Source: Coniosporium tulheliwenetii
Taxonomy: Eukaryota; Ascomycota; Dothideomycetes
Assembly (NCBI GenBank): GCA_030247845.1
Contig: JAPDRP010000006.1
Location: forward strand, 992,001 to 1,056,000
Length of the DNA: 64,000 bases
Direction of reading: 5' to 3'
Shown piece by piece: positions 1-8,611 of this stretch; positions within the stretch are counted from its first letter, which is position 1; each line of letters starts with the position of its first letter. The notes below the pieces were generated by a model. The model worked only from the letters and a program-made list of their open reading frames with translations. It searched no databases and was not told where the DNA came from. Made by a program: the position numbers and the translations under genes.

Positions 1-216
1 TGCTTTCTCGCCCGGTCTTGTGCCTGGCTCGTCCACCATGTCGCGCTCAGACAGTATGGCATCTCGGTTTGACACGGACCGATCGATGCAGAATTGGCGG
101 AGAAGGGTTAATTCGGAAGTGTCGAGTACGGCGTCGTTGGTGTTGTAGCCCGATATGATTGAGTTGGCGAGGGTGTGGGCTTGGATCTGGTCGGCGACGG
201 AGAAGGGTCTGGACAT
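1..216 (-). CDS. 5' part of an unrecognised protein gene, cut by the window edge
   Basis: An open frame begins with ATG at 216 and runs 72 codons without a stop to base 1. The predicted N-terminus starts MSRPFSVADQIQAHTLANSI and is soluble-looking, with no signal peptide or membrane segment. Codon use is GC-rich at third positions, like the neighbouring genes. The frames on top of it on the same strand give only Arg/Pro/His-rich, unnatural translations, so this frame is the best candidate. I do not recognise the family and the remainder lies outside the window. Confidence 0.5.
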   Translation of the reverse strand, partial: MSRPFSVADQIQAHTLANSIISGYNTNDAVLDTSELTLLRQFCIDRSVSNRDAILSERDMVDEPGTRPGEKA

Positions 217-1078
217 TGTGGATCGGAGGACTTGTTTCTTGGTGAGGGTGCTTTCTGGGTCTGTTTGATGGAGTGTTCGAAGAGGTGTGCAATCAAGGTG
301 TAACTGGAACACCGCGCACTACAGAGTTTATCTATCAGAACGGCTGTTGCCTGTTTGCCCAGCAATAAATATGAGCACGGACAGTCCAGATAAACAATGT
401 CACGTGACTCGAACAGCGCTGGGAGCCGCGGTGTGCGTCCAGTGATATAATCTAACGTGGCTAGACGCGCGCGCACGCCGCCTTCTTGGTTTCAGAACAG
501 CTGTGCAGATCTCCTACTTTACTAACATTTTTGGTTCCACAATACAAGGACCGGCGGCATGCAATCTACGGATTCGCCCACTTGCCAACTCATCCATCCC
601 TTATTATCAAACAAAGCCCAGCCCAGTTGCTAGGCCGATAGAGACCAACACTCCAATCCAGCGTACGATGCCCAAAGCCTGGGGTCATCCTCAAGACCGA
701 TCAGGCAGACGTATTTCGGCGTCGCAGCGCCTTGATTCTCGGAGCTCTTGAATAGGCTCTCGTAGTCGGAAAGAAGGTGGTAGAGTCTGTGCCGGCGAGC
801 CACTGGTAAGGTGGTAGTGAAGTCGCTGTTTCTGCGATACAGTAATGTGGAGCAAGACTCAGAAGCCACTTTCTGTACTGAGTATTCGATACCAGTAGCA
901 TAGAACGCTCAAAGTTTCACATCGTGGAACAGCGATACGTATTTCAGATTTTATGGTTCGCTTTGAGATTGCTCCGGAACTTTACAACTCAAGGGAGTCA
1001 CAGTTTAGTCATCGATCCATCTTCCCCTAAGCCTCCGCCTTTACCTCCGCCTCCATCTTCGTCCGCGGGGCATTTCCC
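217..1078. other. Intergenic or unresolved stretch
   Basis: Several short open frames exist on both strands (for example 630-869 minus), but none shows a recognisable motif or a convincing intron structure. It probably holds the promoter and 5' UTR of the gene running off the left edge plus the 3' flank of the small gene at 1079-1325. Confidence 0.3.
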
Positions 1079-1325
1079 TTACGTCCGCCAGAATATTGCG
1101 TCGGCACTAGCAGTGGAAGATTTACCAGCTTCAGGAGCTGCTTTGGCGGCGCGCTTGCGAGAGAAGTGAGGCTTGCTAGGTTCACCTAGAACTTGTTAGG
1201 GATCAGCTCAAACAGGCTGCGTACGAGTACTCACGCTTCTTGCTAACAGCAGGACCGGACGGCGTAGTAGGTGCAGAGGATGGCGCGGGCGCAGGCTGGG
1301 AGTTTGCGGCGCGATGGGTGGCCAT
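1079..1325 (-). CDS. Small two-exon basic protein, unknown function
   Basis: Exon 1 is 1325-1235 (starts MATHRAANSQPAPAPSS, ends in Lys-Lys), followed by a 49-bp intron (1234-1186) with GTGAGT donor, CTAAC branch site and TTCTAG acceptor. Exon 2 is 1185-1079 and keeps the frame through a Lys/Arg-rich stretch (KREPSKPHFSRKRAAKAAPE) to TAA at 1081-1079. The product is 65 aa, Pro/Ala-rich then basic. Downstream of the TAA the same frame reads on through a Gly/Asp/Lys-rich segment to a TGA. A 69-bp intron with donor GTAAAT near 1120 would join that segment in frame, so the C-terminus is uncertain. Family not recognised. Confidence 0.5.
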
Positions 1326-2978
1326 GATGTTAGCGTAGAAGACTAAGTCAGTCAGGATAAGTTCGCGCAAGCTCTGCACAACCTACTCTTTGCTTCATTC
1401 TGCCTCCCGCTGCTTGGAGCACCAATCTTGTGATAACCTTTCACCTTGGATTCATAGCCCTTGTGTTTGATGATGTGATGCGTCAAAGCCCTATGCGAGC
1501 CACACTTGCGCTACACTGGAAGTAAGAATCAAGGCGGATCATATCCTCGGCAAGCTCACTCACACCGCACATGACGTTCGGGGCCAGGCTGGTCCTGCAA
1601 AACAGCTCGCCCAGCTGCACCTCGACTTCTCCAGCATCGTCCTGGCATATTGATTGATGTCTAAGAGCCGCTTACACGTTGGAAGGGAGAGACAGGCCGG
1701 CGCGGACTTCAGCTTCGTGTACGCATCATAATCGGCCTGCACAGCGTGAGCGGAGGTCTCAAATGTGCTTCAGTCAGCTTACAAAGCTTCGGAGCGAGCG
1801 CGCCATGATTTCTCGTCAATAGATATCGCGGTCCAGTTCTTTTAGCCGGTCTGGGAAGGGTGGTCGTTCGTTGATATGAATGATTGTCTGAAGTGCAATG
1901 GGGGGAAAGTAAAATCCGTTGCGGCTTGACAACTGAGTTTGGGCGCACGGACCGGCAGCGAATTCTTGTTTCGACCATTAGTGAATGGACACGCCAGTGA
2001 AAGAGCAGGTGGCTGCAGCTTCACAGGCTACAGGTGCGGAGGATGAGAGATTACAGTCATGACTTGGAGCTGTCGTCTCGATGAACATGAACACGTACGG
2101 GCTGTACGAAGCCCTAACGGTTTTCTTGAACGCAAAGGTGAAGATGAGCATGTGAGCTAGAAGACGGGCGCTGTAGCACTTTGCGGCACTGATAATACCA
2201 AGAAGACCAAGAACCAGCTCGAACTTACGCTCCTTAACATTAAAGACCATGCTTGGAAACCAAAGCGGGCTGAACACGTATCGAAAGAAAGATGACTGGG
2301 CCGCGTCACTGTGGAGGAAAGCCTCTGCACTCACTGAACTGGAGCCCGCCTTCCCCTTCTCCATCGCCGCTACACCTGAATTCCCCTCCCGCCCTACAAC
2401 TCTACAAACCCCAGTTCTTTACCTCCTTGCACCCATCACTTGCCCGTCCGAGCCCTACATTTACGAGCTCTTCCTCCAACCTCAGCAACTGTGAGCGCTG
2501 CCAGGCTAGTGTGTCTCTGCAACAGACTGCGCGGCACATCGGTGTCTCACTTGGTCAAGTGATAGTGGCGGCGACGAGAAGTGGCGTGAGAGACATCCGG
2601 AGATGAGGTCTGATTACGCACGTCTTGAGTGCGCTGATGCCGCAGAAAATGCCGAAGCTGCCGAGTCGTGCATTTCCTTTCTGGGTTTGGCAGCCCAAGG
2701 AATGGTGGAGACAATGTTTAGAGCGAGGGGGTGTCGCGGTCCTCTTGCGAGGAAGGACGACGTGGATTGAGAGAATGGGCTTTCTAATGGAAGGGTGTGG
2801 AGTAATGCGGGAATGGCAAGTTGAGAGAAGCTGCGGGAGTGATATGAGGCGCTGGAAAGAGAGAGAAGGTCAGATGTAGCGCATAGGGAGGCAAAGATTA
2901 CAGGCGGTATGAAGGAGATGGAAACACGAACTTGACAGCGAGGGCAGGTCTGATGAGCAAGCTTCACAGCTGCGTAAC
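1326..2978. other. Unresolved region with possible small spliced genes
   Basis: The minus strand shows a candidate start at about 1830 (MARSLRSF) followed by a plausible 46-bp intron (GTAAGC donor, CTGAC branch, GTGCAG acceptor) and an exon reading ADYDAYTKLKSAPACLSL. I could not find a consistent 3' structure. A second candidate is 2967-2614 minus, which starts MKLAHQTCPRCQ and is interrupted by an intron-like stretch with a strong CTGACC plus pyrimidine-tract acceptor. Neither matches a family I know. No RNA gene seen. Confidence 0.25.
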
Positions 2979-4175
2979 CTAGGAGACACGTTTGTTTAGC
3001 CGAGCACTGCGACGAGGCGACACCCTCCGAGCTTCCTCATCAGGTGCTGCCTTTACTCTAGTCTTAACACCTGACTCTTCTATCATTTCGTCGAAGGAGA
3101 GGAGATCCTCTGTCAATATAATTTCGCGCAGCCTGTCGGGAAGAACCCGTAAGATGCAATGTGGCTCTGTTATTGCGGAACTAAAATCCACAAGCAGTCC
3201 AGCAACATAGTTGCGGGCGAAAATATCTTTCGGGTGTATTCCGATCTTGCGCAGCGCTCTCAGATCAGCGCGCATCCGCCTAATCGTTCGTTCCTTTGTG
3301 TTGATCGGAAGTCTTGACTCCATAAGCTTCTTCACCAAGCAACGTATGGGCTGCTTCGGTGATCTCCTCGGATGCCTTTCTTCCGGACGGTCCCAGTCTG
3401 TTACGCCGAAGTCTCTGCGGATTAGGTCTTCATGTACTTTAGAGATGTGCATATAGCCGTAACATGGAACAGCAATGACGTCGTAATCTCTCTTCGGGGG
3501 TGTTTCTCATAGAACTCCTGTATGCGTCCATATGCGCGGCATTCTGCGTAGAAGGGATCAACGTGGTTAACGAACTCGTCATCCGGGATCATATTGCTCT
3601 GCTCCTCCCATAATGCATCATCTCTCGCTGTGAGCGGATCGAAGAATCGAAACTGGGCTTGGATTAACCGCTTTCAAGGGTTTTCGAGCAGAAAGTCGGA
3701 GACACACCATTTTCAGAGCGAAAGGCCTGGAATTGAGCAAAACCTTGAACACATGACTGTGGGAAGCAGTATTCGAGTCGCCGAGAAGACTTTCGAACTC
3801 GATCTTAGGATTGCGGTCCTCGTAAGGGTGCATTTTCGGGCCCTCACACTCGGGCAGAAGCCTGCGTTGACTGCGAACTGCTGGGCTGCGTGATTCGATG
3901 CCGTGCTGCACGGGCGCGACATGTCTATCAGAGCGCAGCGAGTAGCGCCCAGTTGAACGTTTCTTCGCTTGTGGTAGCTGCTTGGACACCTCCTCGTCTG
4001 CGGTAATTCTCCTTCTGCGCATGAGGTTACTATCGTGGCAGGAGAGGAAGGCCTGCTGAAGACTGAAGAGAATCCCGTGATCTAGGATAGACTCCTTTGG
4101 TAGTGGCAATAGAATGAAGGGGAAAGGGAGCGGTAGTTGACTGGACGACACATTGAGACGCTCAGGACCGGGCAT
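2979..4175 (-). pseudogene. Fta2-like (kinetochore Sim4 subunit / kinase-like fold) protein, frameshifted as read
   Basis: Exon 1 (4175-3708) ends in a glycine-rich-loop-like segment (ESLLGDSNTASHSHVFKVLL then ALKM). A 55-bp intron follows (3707-3653, GTGTGT..CCCAG). Exon 2 resumes with FRFFDPLTARDDALW and HVDPFYAECRAYGRIQEFY. After KHPR the frame breaks at a G5 run (plus strand 3496-3500). The other frame then carries RDYDVIAVPCYGYMHISKVH and the typical tail LRALRKIGIHPKDIFARNYV plus LLVDFSSAITEPH to the stop at 2979. One extra base at the run, or removal of a GA repeat unit, would give about 380 codons, normal for this family. The start could be later (for example MRRRRITADEE). Fta2-like proteins are a large, fast-evolving family in filamentous fungi, so a kinetochore role is not implied. 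The lesion may be a sequencing error. Confidence 0.65.
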
Positions 4176-4862
4176 GTTATCAACTGAATGATTCCTCAGG
4201 AATGCAACCCTCCCACAACCACTAGGTTGACTTGCTGCGTGTATCGTATGATTCTTGAGCTGTCTCGTCTCCGCAGGCGCGACGATGCAGCCAGCTTGCC
4301 ATGGCCCAAAATTATGCGCGCCTGAGGCGCAGCCCCTTGTCGTTTGGAGGTTCGCTGACCGGTCAACATCCCGTCCCCACTCCCGTTACGGCCCGTACCT
4401 TCCAGTTCGGCTTTGCCAATGTTCTAGCGTTTCCAAAGTTCTCCAACCAGTGGGCTATATTCACGCCATCGCAATTAGTCGCATTGACAGCGAGTAGCGT
4501 GTCGACGGAGATCCGGCGTTCTTGCAAGGCATTGAGTCACACTTACAGCCTGAGAGTTGGCATCTCACGAGGCGTTGCCTCATGCATAATACGCATAACA
4601 AATCATATGCGATGGTTCGCTAGTTCTGGCAAAAGGCGTGCGAAGCGCTGTGATCATGCACTTGGCGGATTTCAAATCGCTGCCAACGGTTGGAGAGACT
4701 TGTGCGCATTGTTGTACTGCCGGTGAGCCCGGCTTCGAATGGGAGATCTCAAGTCTGCTGAGTATGTCGACGTGCGGCACAGCTGCCATCTACTCAAAGA
4801 GATATGAATCCTGAATCCCGCTTTGCGCCGCCCGAGCACATATTTCCACGTCTCTACAGATC
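4176..4862. other. Intergenic region between divergently transcribed genes
   Basis: This lies between the 5' ends of the Fta2-like gene (minus) and the PD-(D/E)XK-like gene (plus), so it probably contains both promoters. Open frames of 70-140 codons exist but read as low-information sequence. I see no tRNA or repeat. A GGCTTCGAAT stretch near 4730 resembles a tRNA T-loop but has no pairing stem. Confidence 0.4.
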
Positions 4863-6026
4863 ATGGCGGAGTCCGAAGAGTCCCTTCTTGATTATCTTAC
4901 ACACGACAACCCCATTCTTATTCTTGGAGATCAAGAGAAAGCCGGAACGAACCAAACGAATACTAGCACTTCAAGTTACAAACAACCAATGCAGATCGCA
5001 CTATGGACGGATTTCAACCTCTCGACCCTGAACAAGATGTACGACGATATCCTAAGAAGAAAATGCAAGCGTGGCGACCTTCCCACAGTAGACGAGATCT
5101 TCCGGACAGTGTGGAACGAAGCAGGAGTTGAAACCGCTATCTATGACTGGACTTCCAAGGTCGTGTGCGAAGCCCTCAAGGAAGCTCACGAACAACTCCA
5201 CCAGAGCGACCGCATATATATGGCTCGTGCTTGTTTCGGGGAAGACGTCCGAAGCACAAGCCACCAGCCATACAAGCCGGACTGGGCCGGAATACAGGGG
5301 AATCGACGGCGGTGCGGGGCTGAACGGTTACAGAACCTGTTACCTGGAGATACAAAGATCAGTTCCAAATGGAACGTTGAGGAGATTAAGCCTGGACCAG
5401 TAAAACGCAGCTTCAAACTCCCTGAATGGATGAAGCCGATCAAACAGATTTTCACTTACTGTTGTGAACTCAAAACACGCTACGGCTATCTCATCACAGA
5501 CGAAGCGCTGGTTGTCGTGCGTGTCGGTCCTGCGCCCGGTGCGGACAGAAACAGGGAGGAAGCGAAGCAAACACACGCAGATGGGCTTCTTGAGTATCGA
5601 ATAATCACCTGGGACAGAACCGGCCAAGACCAAGCCGGGTCCTCGCCATCTGACCAAGGAGGCAGACTCTCGGTCAATCTAGCGCTATGGTGGTTGCATT
5701 TGCTGGCAGCCAAGGAGAACAAGCTTCAGTGGGAGTATCCGCCTCTGGAGCAAGAAACGCTGGAAGATCCGGGTGAGCTACAGACCAGCATTACCCAACT
5801 TGCGGCACCGGAGCGGTCCGACGATGGTCAAACTGAATCCGGCAGCCAAAGTCAGAGTACGGCGGATCCAGTTTCGTCAAGCTTTGACCCAAGTGTTAGC
5901 TTCGGTCTCGATAGCCCGACAAGGAAGCCACGCTCTCACAAAAGACGACGGCCAGCGGATAAGGAAAGCGGATCAGGATCTACCAAGAGAGGGAAATATC
6001 CAACCACTCAGCTCGCGGTGTCTTGA
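4863..6026 (+). CDS. Fungal PD-(D/E)XK nuclease-like domain protein
   Basis: Single uninterrupted frame of 387 codons. An N-terminal segment with a conserved-looking YDWTSKVVCEAL (94-105) is followed by KPDWAGIQG (138-146), LLPGDTKISSKW (159-170), IKQIFTYCCELKTRYGYLI (193-211) and TDEALVVVRVG (212-222). This order, PD..., then GDTK, then Q-x-x-x-Y and a buried beta strand ending in VVVRV, is that of the PD-(D/E)XK-like domain common in filamentous ascomycetes. Asp140 and Asp163/Lys165 would be the metal-site residues. The C-terminal ~90 residues are Ser/Gly/Lys-rich and end in a basic stretch (KPRSHKRRRP) that could be a nuclear localisation signal. No substrate is known for these proteins, and nuclease activity is inference. 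Confidence 0.7.
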   Translation: MAESEESLLDYLTHDNPILILGDQEKAGTNQTNTSTSSYKQPMQIALWTDFNLSTLNKMYDDILRRKCKRGDLPTVDEIFRTVWNEAGVETAIYDWTSKVVCEALKEAHEQLHQSDRIYMARACFGEDVRSTSHQPYKPDWAGIQGNRRRCGAERLQNLLPGDTKISSKWNVEEIKPGPVKRSFKLPEWMKPIKQIFTYCCELKTRYGYLITDEALVVVRVGPAPGADRNREEAKQTHADGLLEYRIITWDRTGQDQAGSSPSDQGGRLSVNLALWWLHLLAAKENKLQWEYPPLEQETLEDPGELQTSITQLAAPERSDDGQTESGSQSQSTADPVSSSFDPSVSFGLDSPTRKPRSHKRRRPADKESGSGSTKRGKYPTTQLAVS

Positions 6027-6213
6027 GAAAAGCGCTTTGCTGTCTCCTCCGTTCGTTCCGCGTCTTGAACATCTCTCACCTGAAGAGCAATTTGGCTCTG
6101 CGTCTCTCAGCGAACGCCCCCGTTGGGGAGCTTAGCTGTATTCCCACTCACAAAATTAACTGAATCTCCACTCAACTTCCTATGCAAGAGCGAATTATGG
6201 TTGTGGTTCCATT
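6027..6213. other. Short intergenic stretch with a small tandem repeat
   Basis: Convergent 3' ends meet here. Near 6225-6260 the motif GTTGCATGTTCCTT occurs twice in tandem at the 3' end of the next pseudogene. Confidence 0.4.
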
Positions 6214-6672
6214 TCAGTTAGTCGCGTTGCATGTTCCTTCGTGTTGCATGTTCCTTGGGTAACGGCTTCCAACGCCTGCATGTTCATAGGGCTTATCGTA
6301 CTCGCAACGTCGGCATACGGGTCTGTTGATTGGTATGCAGATCATTGTCTGTACAATGGTAACTAACCCAGTTTGAGCCACGACGGAGAGGTCGGGCCTG
6401 CCGAGGTATGAGTCTGTGGCTTTGCCGGCACGGTAGAGGGGCTCGAAGCCGATGGTTGACGCAATACGGCTCTCCATGCTCTCGAAGACCCTGGACACGT
6501 TGAGCTTTGTTTGTGGTTGAATTTTGGCAATTGCCACACGTCTCTGAGCTTCCTCTAGTCCATATATGAATTTGTCTTTCATGCTTGAACTCTGATTTGT
6601 ACAAAATAGGCTTTGAGAAGGAGGACGGAGTTGGAAAATGAAGTGGGAAGCAATTGCAATGACTGCTCGCAT
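6214..6672 (-). pseudogene. N-terminal fragment of an isocitrate lyase / PEP mutase family gene
   Basis: The minus frame reads FESMESRIASTIGFEPLY, then a Thr-containing AGKATDSYLGRPDLSVVAQT segment. This is the N-terminal signature of the ICL/PEPM superfamily (methylisocitrate lyase, 2,3-dimethylmalate lyase, phosphonomutase): Y/F-E-S-x-x-S-R-I-A, then G-F-x-x-L-Y, then Y-L-G-x-P-D-L. After NRPV, where a metal-binding Asp-rich strand is expected, the frame loses similarity and stops at 6214. Only about 100 of the usual ~290 residues are present. The most natural start is the Met at 6582, because the 30 codons before it look like UTR. The barrel is incomplete, so the product cannot be an active lyase. 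It is either a broken gene or a gene ended by rearrangement. Confidence 0.6.
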
Positions 6673-6787
6673 ATAAAGAAAAACATCTATCGACTAGACT
6701 CGTTATCGCACCTCGACTTTTACAGCAGAGCTAGGTCCGCAGAAACGATTTCAAGCAACCAAAAACGCTACACCATCCCCTACAAAA

Positions 6788-7931
6788 TCAGTGTACCATT
6801 CTCTTCCCAATCTCGCTCTCCCAGCCCTTTGCTCTCTCAAACCCGTTCGAATGCGTCGAGTAATCCATCATCGCCTGATAAACTTCCTCCTGGCTATTCA
6901 ACACAAAAGGCCCATACTGCACAACCTTCTGGTCCAGCGGCAGGCCCGCCACAAGGATGAATCTGCCCTCTTCTTTCGCATCTGCCTTTACTTCCGCGAC
7001 CGCCGCATCGCCCTTCTGCTCGAAGACCACATTATGATACTGCGGAATCGTCTGCGCCCCGTTTCCAGCACCGAAGACCGTCGTGCCGTTCAGCGTGTAC
7101 GCGAACGCGTTCCAACCCACCGGCAGGTTCTGCACGATCCTCCCGCCGGGCTTGATCGTGATATCCAGCAACCACACCGGCGTGTAGGCGAGCTCCTTGA
7201 CACTGTCCACGCCATGGCTCTGCCCGCTGATTACTTTCACGTGCACCTTCCCGTCGTCCACATCGACGGATGGAATCTCGTGCGCCCTTAGATCCCGGTA
7301 TCTCGGCTCGCATTTCTTGAGCTTCTGCGGTAAATCGACCCATAGCTGCATCCCGACGTTCGCGCTACCGTCGGGGTTTTGCCGAGGCATCTCCGCGTGC
7401 ATGATCCCCCGTCCGGCGGTCATGAATTGGAGGTCTCCCGTCTCGATCGTGCCTTTGTTGCCCGCGAAATCTTCGTGGTCGACTGCGCCGCTGAGTAGAT
7501 ACGTAATAGTTTCTTGGCCACGATGAGGATGATCTGGAAAGCCTGCGCCCGGGGAATGCTGAAATGATCGAGCATAAGGAATGGGCTAAAGTTGCGAAGC
7601 TTGGGTGTGCCGATTGAACGGCGGACGCGCGCGCCCGCACCCTCGGATTGTGAAACGGCGAGGAAAGCGGTTCGTATGGCGCGCGGGACGGACATGTTCT
7701 CGGGTGTCTTCAGGAGGGGTCCTCTGGTGGGACTGCAGGGAGGCCGGCGAAGGTCGAGGATGGGTTTGACGGATCGAGAGACGGTTGCGTGGTGTTTGTT
7801 GTTGCGGACATTGAGGATGCTGTGGTGAAAGCGCTGCGAGTGAACTCCTTAATTCGAGTGAAGATTGTAGTGTCGAGCTGGTATAAAGCTGCTGCTGTGA
7901 TGCAAATGAAGATGGATGGAAGCAGTTTCAT
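6788..7931 (-). CDS. Pirin family protein (cupin), with apparent frameshift(s)
   Basis: The C-terminal frame (7423-6788) gives an almost complete pirin: MTAGRGIMHAEMPR, NVGMQLWVDLPQ, then the C-terminal cupin with LDITIKPGGRIVQNLP. The N-terminal frame (from ATG 7695) reads MSVPRAIRTAFLA, GARVRRSIGTPKLRNFSPFL, MLDHFSIP and then leaves frame exactly where GAGFPDHPHRG (metal-binding His pair) should follow. The break is at a G4 run on the plus strand (7551-7554). One extra base gives 302 aa. Upstream, 7931-7710 encodes a leader-like MKLLPSIFICITAAALYQLD and ...GLPAVPPEDPS. It would fuse naturally to the pirin frame if the G4 run at 7716-7719 were also one base short (then ~381 aa). Pirins are Fe-binding cupins acting as redox-sensing regulators or quercetinase-like enzymes. 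The lesions may be base-calling errors. Confidence 0.75.
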
Positions 7932-8611
7932 GGGTCAGAGAACTGCTCTTTATACAGTTTGGAAGAGAAAGAACCAGAAGGACTGTACATGCTGCCGTAA
8001 ATATAAGTCATGCTTGAATAGCGGCATATCCTGAGGCATTCACGATGATCTGGTCAGCAATTGTCAGCGGCTGCGTCGGCATTTGCTCGACTGACGCCAT
8101 CCGACACTGGCACGTGACTGGAATTATCAGCCTCGAATCAAGAACGCTTGAACGTCTCACTCTGGCGAGGAAGAGAAGAGATCAAGCCGCTCCGCCTGGA
8201 ACAATTTGTTGATCTATCAAGATTTACGCAAAGGCGAAGTTGCTGTCGTAAGGGAGACAAGGAGATCTCATGACCACTATAAATATCAAGGACAGGTATG
8301 TACCTATTTGTTCGCTGCAAGACCCGGGTTGAGAGCATAGCGGCGAAAATTCACTTTGGACAGCTGTCAAGCCTTCAAAGCCGCCGGGGAGTTGTGACAT
8401 GGGCGCTGGGCCAGTGACACGGCTTAGGAAGGAATGGTCGGATCCCTGCAACTGCGATACGTCAAGGACGGAGGAATGTACCACGCGAGGATTGTTCAAT
8501 TCTAGTAATAAGCAGCACTGCATCCTGCACGCTATGCTAAACACCAGACAACCTGAACCCACTGGCAGCCTTGCCCTGAGAGTATATACAGCGCCCACGT
8601 CAGAGAAATGT
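7932..8611. other. Intergenic region, no gene seen
   Basis: Upstream of pirin there is a TATA-like element (TATAAAG on the minus strand, about 7947-7953). The rest has only short overlapping frames with no motif. The 3' UTR of SLA1 probably falls at its right end. Confidence 0.35.

Noticed and set aside
4700..4760. A GGCTTCGAAT stretch resembling a tRNA T-arm
   Set aside because: Flanking bases cannot pair into a T-stem and no acceptor or anticodon stem is present.
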